Numbered from the stretch's first letter, positions 8,681 through 18,217 are shown. The stretch is 64,000 bases of DNA from SURF-21 sp964529285 (GCA_964529285.1 CAZGWK010000009.1:13704-77703), one strand, 5' to 3'. The notes: a model not told the origin generated them from the letters alone. Made by a program: numbers and translations.

Positions 8681-9439
8681 GTGATGAAGAAAAAGCACAC
8701 CAGAGAGAGGGTTCTCGTTGCCGCAGTCACGGTATCGCTGCTGATGACGGCGATGTTGGCCGTGTCGTGCGGCGTCGAGTCGCAGCCCGAGCAGGAGGGC
8801 GGTACTGCGCGCAAGTATCCACCCGGCACCAGCGAAGAGATGCTTAGCGAGACGACCGGAAGCGGCGGGCTGGCCCTGGAGGGCGGCAACGCTGAGCCCG
8901 CAGCGGAAGAGGGCGAGAGTGAAGCGGAGAGCATCCCGGTGGCTGGCGCAGCTGCTGTCGAGCTGGCGGGGGCCCGTTTCACGGTGGTCGAGGCCGCGCG
9001 CCAGGACTCCAATGCCGACGTTATCACCTCGGGCCAGAGGGAGGTTCCCGGCGACTACTACGAGATCGAGTTGCTGGTGGAGAACGTGGGCGACGATATC
9101 GTAGACCTGTCGGAGTATTCCTTCCGCATCTGGAGCGAGGGGATAAGCGCAGGTGATTACGAAGATTACTACGGTATGACCGGCGTTTTCGGAGATTACG
9201 TTTCCGAGAACATGATCTCAGCCACCCTGCTGGACTATACGACCCTGCAGCCGGCAGCTTATAAGCTGAAGGCGGGCGAGACGGTTGAAGGGGTATTCCT
9301 CTTCTTCGACCTCAGCCCCAAGAGAGCCGCCCGCAACGAGGGAGTGACCGGGGTGGGTACGAACCTCGTCTTCCACAAATCGCGCGGAGACGATTCCGGA
9401 GAGGATATCGAGATAAACCTGGCCGCATACCCGGATTGA
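8681..9439 (+). CDS. Lipoprotein with DUF4352-like domain
   Basis: A 252-aa predicted lipoprotein. The signal segment RVLVAAVTVSLLMTAMLAVSCG ends in a lipobox whose Cys lies near residue 30. An acidic low-complexity linker (Glu/Gly/Ala rich, about residues 35-90) precedes an Ig-like domain with the pattern DYYEIELLVENVGDDIVDL and a closing LVFHKSRG, as in DUF4352 telokin-like domains. GTG 8681 is chosen because GGGAG lies about 9 nt upstream; ATG 8684 is equally possible. It sits 19 bp before an ABC permease gene and may be its extracytoplasmic partner. The ligand is unknown. Confidence 0.75.
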   Translation: MMKKKHTRERVLVAAVTVSLLMTAMLAVSCGVESQPEQEGGTARKYPPGTSEEMLSETTGSGGLALEGGNAEPAAEEGESEAESIPVAGAAAVELAGARFTVVEAARQDSNADVITSGQREVPGDYYEIELLVENVGDDIVDLSEYSFRIWSEGISAGDYEDYYGMTGVFGDYVSENMISATLLDYTTLQPAAYKLKAGETVEGVFLFFDLSPKRAARNEGVTGVGTNLVFHKSRGDDSGEDIEINLAAYPD

Positions 9440-9458
9440 GAAAGGGGAGGAGGCTTAC

Positions 9459-10970
9459 ATGCGTTCGCTGAAGAGGGGATTCCGCAGCTTCCGCCGCCAT
9501 CCCTCGAGTAACCTGGTGGTAGTCCTCCTTCTCTTCGTGTGCCTCACCTTCTCGCTGTCCATGCTGGCGGTCAAACTTGCAGCGGACAGCCAGACCGAGA
9601 CGGTCAAGCAGAGGGTGGGGAACTATGGAGAGGTCCGTTCGAGTTCGGGGTTCATGATGTCCACCTTCGAGATGGAGCGCGGGAAGAGCGAAGCGGAGAG
9701 GGTAAAAGAGGCCCGCGGAATGTCAGAGGAAGAGGAGCTGGAAGAGAGATCCAAGACCCTGGTGCCGGAGGACCTTGTCGACGAGTTCTCGCATGATCCC
9801 CACATCATCACTTACGATAAGATTCTGACCTCGGGCGTAACCGTGCCCGGGCTGAAGAACATCGAGCTGGCATCCATGCTCGCACTGAGCAGGGAGATAG
9901 CGGAGGGCGCAGCTGCTTCGGGTATCACCGAGAACACCTTCGTTTTCGAAGGTAATACCAACGGAGCCTCGGCATCCGAGTTCCTCAACGGCAACAAGGA
10001 GCTAATAGACGGTTCCTTTTATACTTACGCGGATCACCTGGAGGAAAGCGCGGTGGTGCTTATCGAAAAGAACCTCGCCGAGGAGAACACCTTGGAGGTG
10101 GGTGATACAGTAACGGCCTTCATCAGCGGGGAAAAAGGAAAGGACGCCGAGGTAGAGCTGGAGATCGTGGGCATATATGAGACCATAGAAGCGGAGCGCC
10201 AGGCCCAGACCGGATCCTTCGCCACTTTTAACCCTGCGGGAAACAAGTTTTTCGCGCCACTTTCTCTCGTACAGGTACTCAACAATACCCCTGGCTACGT
10301 CGAATTGGGGTCATATTACTTCGACAACGTCGATCATACGGAGCAGCTGCAGGAGGTATTCCTGAACAAGACCGGCGGCAGTGAGCAGTACGAGTTCGTC
10401 ACCGACCTCACCGACTACGAGATCATCTCCGATCCCCTGCAGAAGGTGGGCAAGACATCCGTAATCGGGCTGGCGGGAGCACTGGGGGCGTGCGCGCTCA
10501 TCATCCTGTTGGCCATGGCGATCATCATCGGCGGCCGCACCCGTGAACTGGGCGTGCTCAAGGCCATAGGTGCAACGGACAGGCAGGTCATCGCGCAGTA
10601 CGCCGTGGAGGTGATATGCGTATGCCTCGTATCCATCATCCTGGCAACGGGAGCCACCGCCATCATCAGCCAGAGCATAGGCGACTGGCTGCTTTCGGGC
10701 AGCGAGACCTCCCGGGTGCAGGAAGAGGAAGAAGCTTCAGGAGCGGCGGCCATGATGTCGCGCCTCACCGAGCGCAACCTCTACAAGGAAGGCGGCATGT
10801 TCTCAACGGCGGTGAGCGGAGAAGAAGAAGCGGAGCTGGAAGTGGTCTACCAGGGAGACATGTTGCTCTACGGCATTCTCATACTCCTGGGCATAAGCCT
10901 GTTGGGGATGGCTATACCCGTGGCGTGGATAAGCCGCCTGCGGCCGGCAAGAGTACTGAGCATGGAGTGA
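9459..10970 (+). CDS. ABC transporter permease, FtsX/MacB family
   Basis: A 503-aa inner-membrane protein with an FtsX topology. One N-terminal membrane helix (about residues 15-35, NLVVVLLLFVCLTFSLSMLA) is followed by a large acidic outside domain (about 40-325) and three C-terminal helices (about 335-360, 385-405 and 470-495). The segment GGRTRELGVLKAIGATDRQV is the FtsX-family signature that couples to the ATPase. GGGGAGG precedes the ATG. It is followed directly by its ATPase. MacB-like systems move no substrate through the membrane themselves but transmit mechanical work to an outside partner; the DUF4352 lipoprotein upstream could be that partner. Confidence 0.88.
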   Translation: MRSLKRGFRSFRRHPSSNLVVVLLLFVCLTFSLSMLAVKLAADSQTETVKQRVGNYGEVRSSSGFMMSTFEMERGKSEAERVKEARGMSEEEELEERSKTLVPEDLVDEFSHDPHIITYDKILTSGVTVPGLKNIELASMLALSREIAEGAAASGITENTFVFEGNTNGASASEFLNGNKELIDGSFYTYADHLEESAVVLIEKNLAEENTLEVGDTVTAFISGEKGKDAEVELEIVGIYETIEAERQAQTGSFATFNPAGNKFFAPLSLVQVLNNTPGYVELGSYYFDNVDHTEQLQEVFLNKTGGSEQYEFVTDLTDYEIISDPLQKVGKTSVIGLAGALGACALIILLAMAIIIGGRTRELGVLKAIGATDRQVIAQYAVEVICVCLVSIILATGATAIISQSIGDWLLSGSETSRVQEEEEASGAAAMMSRLTERNLYKEGGMFSTAVSGEEEAELEVVYQGDMLLYGILILLGISLLGMAIPVAWISRLRPARVLSME

Positions 10971-10982
10971 GAGGTGATGCGC

Positions 10983-11690
10983 ATGCGAGTGGATGGATCC
11001 AAAAAAGAAAAGGCCGACGGCCTGCTCGAAGTGTCCGGACTCTGCAAGACCTTCCGCGGCAAAGCGGGTGACGTGTTGGCCGTGGACGGAGTGAGCTTGG
11101 AGGCCTGCAGGGGGGAGGTAGTGGTTATCGTGGGCCCGTCGGGCTCCGGGAAGACGACCCTCCTCTATCTCGTTGGGTCCCTGGAGAAGCCGGATGCGGG
11201 CGAGATAAGGGTCTTCGGCGAAGATATATGCGATTCCGGGGCGGACCTCATCGCTTACCGCCGCGAGCGGGTGGGCTTCGTCTTCCAGTTCTTCAACCTG
11301 GTGACGGCGCTCACCGCCCTGGAGAACGTCACCCTCCCCATGGACCTCTCTGCCATACCCCGGGAAGAGCAGAACCGGCGCGGCGTCGACCTCCTGGAGA
11401 GAATGGGCATAGACAAGAGGTTGCAGCGTACCAGGGCTAACAAGATGAGCGGCGGGGAGAAGCAGCGGGTGGCCATCTCGCGCGCCCTGGCAAATGATCC
11501 GGATATCATCCTCGCCGACGAACCCACCGGCAACCTGGACACCGCCACGGGAAGGACGGTGGTGGACATCCTGGTCAAACTGGCCCGGGAGGACGGCAAG
11601 TGCGTACTCATAGTAACTCATGACGAGTCGATCCTGGAGGTTGCGGACCAGGCTTTTCACATGGTCGACGGAAAACTCAACGGCAGGTAG
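10983..11690 (+). CDS. ABC transporter ATP-binding protein, LolD/MacB family
   Basis: A 235-aa ATPase. The Walker A is GPSGSGKTT, the Q-loop region is FVFQFFNLV, the signature is MSGGEKQRVAISRAL, Walker B is IILADEPTGNLD, and the switch His is in IVTHD. The NLVTALTALENV segment is typical of the MacB/LolD/FtsE group that pairs with FtsX-type permeases. The start is uncertain: GTG 10974, ATG 10977 and ATG 10983 are all in frame. I use 10983, about 8 nt after AGAGG. The spacing to the permease stop implies one operon. Confidence 0.92.
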   Translation: MRVDGSKKEKADGLLEVSGLCKTFRGKAGDVLAVDGVSLEACRGEVVVIVGPSGSGKTTLLYLVGSLEKPDAGEIRVFGEDICDSGADLIAYRRERVGFVFQFFNLVTALTALENVTLPMDLSAIPREEQNRRGVDLLERMGIDKRLQRTRANKMSGGEKQRVAISRALANDPDIILADEPTGNLDTATGRTVVDILVKLAREDGKCVLIVTHDESILEVADQAFHMVDGKLNGR

Positions 11691-11784
11691 GAGGCGGTGC
11701 GGGCTTCCTTGACAGCGCCAACGGCTACCTCTATCATTATTGTTTGTCGTGCAACAAAGAGGATATAAAAAGGCACGTAATAAG

Positions 11785-12228
11785 ATGAAGACTTACAGCG
11801 TTAAACAGGCTGATATTACCAGGTCATGGTACCTGGTAGATGCCGATGGCATGGTCCTGGGAAAGCTGGCCGTAGAACTGGCCAAGATCCTCAAGGGAAA
11901 GAACAAGCCCATGTATACGACCCACCTGGACGTGGGGGATCACGTCATCGTGGTCAACGCCAAGAAGGTCATGCTGACGGGAAACAAGCTCCAAAAGAAG
12001 ACGTATTATCGTCATTCGGGATATCCCGGAGGTCTCAAGGAGATCTCTTACGAGATGCTCATGCGGGATAATCCCGAGCTGGCGGTGGAAAAGGCGGTAA
12101 GGGGCATGCTGCCCAAGAACCGCCTGGGACGGTCGATGCTGGGTAAACTGCACGTCTATGCAGGACCAGACCATCCCCATAAGGCGCAGAAGCCGGAGAA
12201 GCTGGATCTTTTTTCCGGCGCAGAGTGA
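11785..12228 (+). CDS. rplM: 50S ribosomal protein L13
   Basis: A 147-aa large-subunit protein. It starts MKTYSVKQADITRSWYLVDA, matching the L13 family start, so ATG 11785 is preferred over an in-frame start at 11740 that would add 15 unrelated residues. Conserved blocks include LGKLAVELAKILKGKNK, KKVMLTGNKLQKKTYYRHSGYPGG and the closing YAGPDHPHKAQKPE. The stop overlaps the next gene's GTG start (GTGA). The pair rplM-rpsI is universal, but here it is separated from truA. Confidence 0.95.
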   Translation: MKTYSVKQADITRSWYLVDADGMVLGKLAVELAKILKGKNKPMYTTHLDVGDHVIVVNAKKVMLTGNKLQKKTYYRHSGYPGGLKEISYEMLMRDNPELAVEKAVRGMLPKNRLGRSMLGKLHVYAGPDHPHKAQKPEKLDLFSGAE

Positions 12229-12638
12229 AAGAGCAGGTGAATCATTTGCCGCAGCAACTGGGTTACGGGACGGGGAGGCGTAAAGAGTCCGTAGCCAGGG
12301 TATGGATATACCCTGGAGAAGGCGATATGGAGATCAATGGCAAGAGTATCGAGGAGTACTTCCCGCGTCCTACCCTGCGATACCACGTGATGCAGCCACT
12401 GGAGGTCTCCAGCGGTACCGCCCGGTATCGCATAGTGGCTACCATCAAGGGCGGAGGCATATCCGGGCAGGCCGGAGCCTTGAGCCACGGTATTGCACGT
12501 GCCCTCGTGGATTGCGATGAGACCCTGCGAACCGATCTTAAAAAAGCGGGGCTGCTAAGGCGCGATCCGCGCATGAAAGAGCGTAAGAAATACGGGCTGA
12601 AGAAAGCACGCAAGCGCCCCCAGTTCTCCAAGCGCTGA
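12225..12638 (+). CDS. rpsI: 30S ribosomal protein S9
   Basis: A 137-aa small-subunit protein whose C-terminal tail reaches the P-site tRNA. It has GTGRRKESVARVW near the N-terminus, GGGISGQAGALSHGIARAL in the middle and the invariant basic end KKYGLKKARKRPQFSKR. The GTG at 12225 overlaps the rplM stop by 4 nt. A TTG at 12246 with AGGTGA 7 nt upstream would give a protein closer to the usual 130 aa, so the exact start is open. Confidence 0.95.
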   Translation: MKEQVNHLPQQLGYGTGRRKESVARVWIYPGEGDMEINGKSIEEYFPRPTLRYHVMQPLEVSSGTARYRIVATIKGGGISGQAGALSHGIARALVDCDETLRTDLKKAGLLRRDPRMKERKKYGLKKARKRPQFSKR

Positions 12639-12994
12639 CCCTCCGATATTGCGAAACGTAATCTCTGGTTGGTCCAGTGATTGCAAGCACACCGTAGAAG
12701 GCTCGAGCTGATCGTGCGATGTGATGCCACTGCACCGCCCGGATGCGCACCGTGCGCTCGGTAGATAAAAAAGTCGAGGAAGCGGAGTTTCTGGATTCCA
12801 CATGTCCGCTCGTGCGGCGGGGACAAGGGGGCGCGACGATCGGAACGATTGGATGTGGAGCCCTGACCCCGGGGTGAAGAACTATCGTCGCTGAGCTCCT
12901 CACCGCGCGTTCCCGCTTTACCCCGGTAAGGTTTCCTTGAAGGGCTGAAATAATGGGTGCTATAGTTCCAGGTATGAGGACCGGGAGCATTGAT
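12639..12994. other. Intergenic region with no recognised element
   Basis: This 356-bp stretch separates rpsI from glmM. I see no terminator hairpin with a T-run, no member of the repeat families found elsewhere in the window, and no convincing small gene. A short palindrome TTACCCCGGTAA lies close to glmM. It probably carries the glmM promoter, but I could not assign -35 and -10 boxes. Confidence 0.4.
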
Positions 12995-14353
12995 ATGAAC
13001 AATTCAGAGGTCGCCAGAACGCGGCTTTTCGGGACCGACGGCATAAGGGGAACCGCAAACAGGGAATTGACCCCGGAGCTGGCTTTGCGGGTCGGGTGTG
13101 CTGCGGTAAAGGTATTGGCCAGGGATAATGACCGGCCTTTTTTAGTAGTCGGAAGGGATACCCGCATCTCGGGCGGTATGCTGGAATCAGCCCTTGTAGC
13201 CGGGATATGTTCTTTGGGAGGGAGCGTCGAACTCCTGGGCGTCATACCGACTCCGGCGGTAGCTTTCCTGACCGGAAGCAGGGGAGCCGACGCTGGGGTG
13301 GTCATTTCGGCCTCGCATAATCCCGCGCGCGACAACGGCATAAAATTTTTTCATTCCTCAGGCTTCAAGCTCCCGGATCAGCTCGAGCAGGAGATGGAAT
13401 CGCTGATCGCGAAAGATGTGAGCGAAGTCCGTCCCGATGGCGATGCTGTAGGCCGCGTGAATATCGCGCGGGATGCCGAGGAAGAATACCTGTCTTACCT
13501 ACTGTCGATCGCCTGCCCCGATCTCACGGGCATGAAGATAGTGGTCGACTGCGCCAACGGCGCCGTATACCGCCTGGCTCCAATGCTGCTGCAACGGCTT
13601 GGGGCCGAGATAAGCGTTCTGAACGCCGACCCGGATGGGCTGAATATAAACTGTGAATGCGGGTCGACGCATACCGAAGCTCTGCAGCAGGCAGTGCTCG
13701 ATGAGGGTGCCGACCTGGGTCTTGCTTTCGATGGAGATGCGGACCGGTTCCTGGCCGTGGACGAGAGGGGCAGGCTGATCGATGGAGATTTTATCATGGC
13801 CATATGCGCCCTGCAGCTGAAGAACCAGGGGCTGCTGAAGGGCAACGCTATGGTGACCACCGTCATGACCAACCTGGGCTTTCACCGCGCCATGGAACGG
13901 GAGGGCATAAGGGTACTGGTAACGCAGGTGGGAGACCGCTACGTACTGGAGAAGATGTTGAAAGAAGGGATATGCCTGGGAGGGGAGCAGTCAGGCCACA
14001 TTATCTTCGGCGACCATGCAACCACCGGCGATGGATTACTTACGGCCCTCAAGCTCATGGAAGCCGTCCTGGAGTCCGGAGAACCGCTCTCCGTTCTCAG
14101 CGGCATCATGGAGAGGATACCTCAGCTGCTGATCAATGTAGCAGTCAGAGACAAAGAAGCGCTGCAAGGGTCGCGCTGCGTCGCGCAGGCGCTGCGCGAA
14201 TGGGAGGAGAGGCTGGCCGGCGAAGGCCGGATATTGCTGCGCCCTTCCGGTACCGAGCCCGTGATTCGGGTGATGGTTGAAGCCCTTGATCCCGCACGGG
14301 CCGAGGAGGCCGCACGGGCACTGGCGGCGCTGATAGAGAAGGAGATGTGCTGA
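12995..14353 (+). CDS. glmM: Phosphoglucosamine mutase
   Basis: A 452-aa mutase that turns glucosamine 6-phosphate into glucosamine 1-phosphate for UDP-GlcNAc and peptidoglycan. The N-terminal TRLFGTDGIRGTAN is diagnostic. The phosphoserine loop is ISASHNPARDNGIKFF, the metal loop is FDGDADRFLAVDERG, and the C-terminal phosphate loop is RPSGTEPVIRVM. ATG 12995 is chosen because GGGAG lies about 8 nt upstream and the family start follows; two earlier in-frame ATGs exist at 12953 and 12974. The stop is 1 nt from the glmS start, so this is a two-gene pathway operon. Confidence 0.96.
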   Translation: MNNSEVARTRLFGTDGIRGTANRELTPELALRVGCAAVKVLARDNDRPFLVVGRDTRISGGMLESALVAGICSLGGSVELLGVIPTPAVAFLTGSRGADAGVVISASHNPARDNGIKFFHSSGFKLPDQLEQEMESLIAKDVSEVRPDGDAVGRVNIARDAEEEYLSYLLSIACPDLTGMKIVVDCANGAVYRLAPMLLQRLGAEISVLNADPDGLNINCECGSTHTEALQQAVLDEGADLGLAFDGDADRFLAVDERGRLIDGDFIMAICALQLKNQGLLKGNAMVTTVMTNLGFHRAMEREGIRVLVTQVGDRYVLEKMLKEGICLGGEQSGHIIFGDHATTGDGLLTALKLMEAVLESGEPLSVLSGIMERIPQLLINVAVRDKEALQGSRCVAQALREWEERLAGEGRILLRPSGTEPVIRVMVEALDPARAEEAARALAALIEKEMC

Positions 14354-14354
14354 T

Positions 14355-16181
14355 ATGTGCGGCATCGTAGGGTATATCGGTGATCGCCCCGTACCCCAGA
14401 TCCTCTTCAGGGGGCTGCGCCGCCTGGAATACCGTGGTTACGATTCGGCCGGCATAGCCATATTCGACGGGGAGAGGATAGCCTTGCTCAAGCGCAAGGG
14501 AAACCTGGATAACCTGGAGCCGCACCTGGGGTGGTTCTCCGGCGGTGGTAATATGGGAATCGCGCACACGCGCTGGGCGACGCATGGTCAGCCCTCGATG
14601 GAAAACGCTCACCCGCATCTGGACTGCAGCGAGGAGATCGCCATCGCGCATAACGGAATCATCGAGAACTTCCACGAACTGCGCGAATCCCTGGAGGCCG
14701 GAGGGCACTGCTTCCGTTCCCAGACGGATTCCGAGGTCATCGCGCACCTGATAGAGGAGTATTACGAGGGAGATCTGCTGGAAGCGGCCCGCCGTGCGCT
14801 GCTGGAAGTTGAGGGTGCGTATGCCCTGGTCCTCATGAGCGCCCGCGAACCCGGCGTACTGGTGGGGGCGCGCAAAGGCAGTCCGCTGATACTGGGCATC
14901 GGGCAGGGAGAGAATTTTCTGGCGTCCGCCACACCTGCTCTCCTGGACGGTACGCGCGTGGCTGTAACGCTGGAGAATGGTGAGCTGGCCAGGATAACCA
15001 GGGACAACTGGAAGATCGTCGATTCCCGGGGAGAACCTGTTGAGCGCCCATTTTTCGAGGTGCCGTTCGACTTGTCTGCCGTGGAGAAAGGCGGCTATGA
15101 AGATTTCATGCTCAAGGAGATCTTCGAGCAGCCGCAGGCGTGGACGGATACTCTGCGTGGAAGGATGACGAAGTCCGGGGCCTTGCGCATAGAGGAACTG
15201 GAAGAGGCCGCGCTCGATTTCCGCGATATACGTAGGGTAATTTTCGTATCGTGCGGCACCTCCTACCATGCATCGCTCCTGGCAAGATATATCATAGAGA
15301 CCTGGATGGACATACCCGTTGAGGTGGACATCGCGTCGGAGTTCTATTACCGCGAACCGAGACTCGATCCCTCATGCCTGGTGGTGGCGGTCAGCCAGTC
15401 CGGGGAGACCCTGGATACCATGAGCGCGGTCCGTTGGGCCACCCGCAGCGGCGCTCCGACGCTGTCCATAGTGAACATCGTGGGTAGCATGATGGCACGG
15501 GAGTCCAGCGGAGTCATCTACACCCACGCCGGCCTGGAGATAGGCGTGGCGGCCACCAAGACCTTCCTGTCCCAGATAGCAGCCGTTTACCTGCTGGGCC
15601 TCTACCTGGGACAGGAGCGGGGTTTGCTCGAGGGGGGATTTATCAAGCAAACCTTCACTGAGCTCGAGAGGCTTTCCGACAAGGTCGCGGAGGTTCTGGA
15701 TGATACGGAATCCGTGGAACGCTGCGCTGAAAAATACTGCAGGTGCGAGGACTTTCTCTTCCTGGGCCGGAACATCAACTATCCCATGGCCATGGAGGCG
15801 GCCCTCAAGCTCAAGGAGATATCTTACATCCATGCCGAGGGTTACCCGGCAGGGGAGATGAAGCACGGCCCCATCGCGTTACTCCACCCAGGTTTCCCGG
15901 TGGTTGCGCTTATACCGCGGGACTCCATCTACGATAAAGTACGCAACAACATAGAAGAGGTAAGGGCGCGCCAGGCCCCGGTAATTGCGCTGGCAACCAG
16001 TGGAGACCGTGAGGTAAGGGATTTTTGTGAGGAGGCTATCTACGTTCCGGAGGTGAAAGCTCACTTCAATCCGGTGGTGATGGCCCCCGCTCTGCAATTA
16101 CTGGCCTATAAGATCGCCAAGCTGCGCGGATGCAACGTGGACCAGCCGCGCAACCTGGCCAAGACGGTGACGGTCGAGTAG
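14355..16181 (+). CDS. glmS: Glutamine-fructose-6-phosphate aminotransferase (isomerizing)
   Basis: A 608-aa enzyme making glucosamine 6-phosphate from fructose 6-phosphate and glutamine. Cys2 of MCGIVGYIG is the N-terminal nucleophile of the glutaminase domain (about 1-240), which also has HTRWATHGQPS. Two SIS domains follow (about 285-420 and 455-590), with SCGTSYHASLLA and SQSGETLDT binding the sugar phosphate, and the tail ends NLAKTVTVE as in all GlmS. It follows glmM by 1 nt, so there is no room for a glmS ribozyme leader. Confidence 0.97.
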   Translation: MCGIVGYIGDRPVPQILFRGLRRLEYRGYDSAGIAIFDGERIALLKRKGNLDNLEPHLGWFSGGGNMGIAHTRWATHGQPSMENAHPHLDCSEEIAIAHNGIIENFHELRESLEAGGHCFRSQTDSEVIAHLIEEYYEGDLLEAARRALLEVEGAYALVLMSAREPGVLVGARKGSPLILGIGQGENFLASATPALLDGTRVAVTLENGELARITRDNWKIVDSRGEPVERPFFEVPFDLSAVEKGGYEDFMLKEIFEQPQAWTDTLRGRMTKSGALRIEELEEAALDFRDIRRVIFVSCGTSYHASLLARYIIETWMDIPVEVDIASEFYYREPRLDPSCLVVAVSQSGETLDTMSAVRWATRSGAPTLSIVNIVGSMMARESSGVIYTHAGLEIGVAATKTFLSQIAAVYLLGLYLGQERGLLEGGFIKQTFTELERLSDKVAEVLDDTESVERCAEKYCRCEDFLFLGRNINYPMAMEAALKLKEISYIHAEGYPAGEMKHGPIALLHPGFPVVALIPRDSIYDKVRNNIEEVRARQAPVIALATSGDREVRDFCEEAIYVPEVKAHFNPVVMAPALQLLAYKIAKLRGCNVDQPRNLAKTVTVE

Positions 16182-16253
16182 AAAAGGGAATGCCGGCAGC
16201 GTGGAGAATGAAGGTATAGGACGGTCGCCCGGAAGGCTTCCGGACGCGGGCAT

Positions 16254-16655
16254 GTGAAAGCGCTTATGGATATCCTGGGTGTCGGGGTCGACCTGGTCGA
16301 GGTCGCGAGGATCGAGAGAGCCATAGCGCGGCACGAAGGTTTCGTGTCGCGCGTTTTTTCACAGCGGGAAAGGGCGAGATGTGAAGACTGTGCGCGCCCG
16401 GCCCGGCGTTACGCAGCGTGTTTCGCGGCCAAGGAAGCAGCGAGCAAGGCGTTGGGAACCGGTATAAAGGGTTTCGACTGGTGTGAGCTGGAGATGCTCG
16501 CGGATGAAGACGGTGTGCCGTATATGAGGCTGTCGGGTCGCGCCGGAGAGGTAGCGGCACGGCAGGGTATAGAGCGTATACTGGTGAGCGTATCCCATAC
16601 AAGGGAGATGGCCGTCGCCGTCGCCCAGGCGGTCCGCGAGGGGGTGAGAGAATGA
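16254..16655 (+). CDS. acpS: Holo-[acyl-carrier-protein] synthase
   Basis: A 133-aa enzyme that moves the 4'-phosphopantetheine arm of CoA onto acyl carrier protein. It has the magnesium site ILGVGVDLVEVARIE, the catalytic CFAAKEAASKALGTG block and SVSHTREMAVAVAQ near the end. GTG 16254 and ATG 16266 are both possible; the second matches the usual family start. The stop overlaps the nnrD start by 4 nt (ATGA), so the two are co-translated, an arrangement common in Gram-positive genomes. Confidence 0.94.
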   Translation: MKALMDILGVGVDLVEVARIERAIARHEGFVSRVFSQRERARCEDCARPARRYAACFAAKEAASKALGTGIKGFDWCELEMLADEDGVPYMRLSGRAGEVAARQGIERILVSVSHTREMAVAVAQAVREGVRE

Positions 16656-18217
16656 GGGTAGTGTTGCCGCGAGAAATGGCAGCTCTCGATCGGGCTGCTA
16701 TAGAAGGAGGAAAACCCTCCCTCGATCTCATGGAAAGAGCCGGCAGGCACGTGGCAGAGCAGGCCCGCGACCTGCTGGTGCTGGTAGACGGCAAGACGAT
16801 CTCGATAGTCGCGGCCAAGGGGAACAACGGAGGGGACGGCTTCGTGGCGGCCCGCTACCTGGCATCGTGGGGGGCGATGGTGAAAGTCTATCTGCTTTGC
16901 GGCGAGGATGAGCTCAGCCCCGACGCCGCGGTCAACTACCGGCGCTTCCGGGAGGAGGGCGGCGAGATCGTAAGGGTAGAAGGCTCTCTGCCTGCGCAAG
17001 AGCTTAGCGGCTCGGACCTGATCGTTGACGCTATCTTTGGTACCGGTTTTCGCGGCACGGCGGAGGGCAAGCCAGCCGCGGCCATCGAGTCGATAAACGC
17101 TTGCGACTGCCCGGTGCTCGCGGTGGATATACCGTCCGGGGTGGAGGCGGGGACGGGCGCGGTTTCCGGTCCCGCCGTTCGGGCCGAGCGTACGGTGACC
17201 TTTGCCTGTCCCAAGGTGGGACTCTACCTTTTTCCCGGTGCGGAGAGAGTAGGACAACTCGTGGTAGTGGATATCGGGATACCACAGCACCTCCTCTCCG
17301 AAATCGTGAAGAGCGATATGTTTATCCTGGAAGAAGAGCAGGTGGCTGCACTTGTTCCGAGGAGGCTTCCCGATGCTCACAAGGGAGAGTGCGGCAGGGT
17401 ATTCGTGCTAGCCGGCTCGGCGGGCCTCACCGGGGCGGCTGCTCTATGCTCTCGGGCTGCCATGCGGGCCGGTGCGGGGGTGGTCACCCTGGGTGTAGCC
17501 GCTGGTCTCAATGCGATACTGGAAGTCAAGCTCACAGAGGTGATGACCATGCCCCTCCCCGACGAGGAGGACGGCCATGTGGCTGCGCAAGCAGTTGAGA
17601 TAGTACTGGAGGCAATGGCGGGTTACGATACCCTGGCGCTCGGGCCGGGCCTTGGTACGGCACCCCCTACCTGCCGGGTGGTGTCGGAGCTCCTGCGCCG
17701 CACGGAGAAGCCCGTGGTCCTCGATGCCGATGGCTTGAACTGCGCCGCGGGCGATCTGGATTGCCTGTCCGGCAGGGAATATCCGACCGTGATAACGCCT
17801 CACCCCGGTGAACTCGGGCGCATGCTGGGAAGGAGCGCCAGTGACATACAGTCTTCACGGCTGGAAGCGGCAGTTGAGTCGTCCCGCAGGTTCGGTTGCG
17901 TGACCGTTCTCAAGGGTGCGCACACACTGGTCGCAAACCCGGAGGAAAGAATATTCATCAATCCCCTGGCCATGGGAGGTTTGGCCACGGCCGGCAGCGG
18001 TGACGTTTTAACCGGCTGCATAGCCGCGTTGTCCGCCCAGGGCCTGGAAGCGCTGGAGGCCGCGCTTTGCGGCGTTTTTTTGCACGGTAAGGCCGCGGGA
18101 ATCGCCGCACAGATGGTTGGCGGATCGATCGGCATGGTGGCGGGAGATCTTATCTCCCATCTGCCACTGGCATTGCAGGGATTAACAAGCGAGAAAAAGG
18201 GAGGTTGGAGGACGTGA
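16652..18217 (+). CDS. nnrD: Bifunctional NAD(P)H-hydrate epimerase/dehydratase
   Basis: A 521-aa repair enzyme for hydrated NAD(P)H. The N-terminal YjeF_N epimerase domain (about 1-215) has AAKGNNGGDGFVAARYL and DAIFGTGFRG. The C-terminal ribokinase-like dehydratase domain (about 230-510) has HKGECGRVFVLAGS, VITPHPGELGRML, and GSGDVLTGCIAAL with the catalytic Asp. It overlaps acpS upstream by 4 nt and the CBS gene downstream by 4 nt. The fused epimerase/dehydratase form is the common bacterial one. Confidence 0.95.
   Translation: MRVVLPREMAALDRAAIEGGKPSLDLMERAGRHVAEQARDLLVLVDGKTISIVAAKGNNGGDGFVAARYLASWGAMVKVYLLCGEDELSPDAAVNYRRFREEGGEIVRVEGSLPAQELSGSDLIVDAIFGTGFRGTAEGKPAAAIESINACDCPVLAVDIPSGVEAGTGAVSGPAVRAERTVTFACPKVGLYLFPGAERVGQLVVVDIGIPQHLLSEIVKSDMFILEEEQVAALVPRRLPDAHKGECGRVFVLAGSAGLTGAAALCSRAAMRAGAGVVTLGVAAGLNAILEVKLTEVMTMPLPDEEDGHVAAQAVEIVLEAMAGYDTLALGPGLGTAPPTCRVVSELLRRTEKPVVLDADGLNCAAGDLDCLSGREYPTVITPHPGELGRMLGRSASDIQSSRLEAAVESSRRFGCVTVLKGAHTLVANPEERIFINPLAMGGLATAGSGDVLTGCIAALSAQGLEALEAALCGVFLHGKAAGIAAQMVGGSIGMVAGDLISHLPLALQGLTSEKKGGWRT

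Noticed and set aside
14300..14360. glmS ribozyme leader
   Set aside because: glmS starts 1 nt after glmM, leaving no leader.
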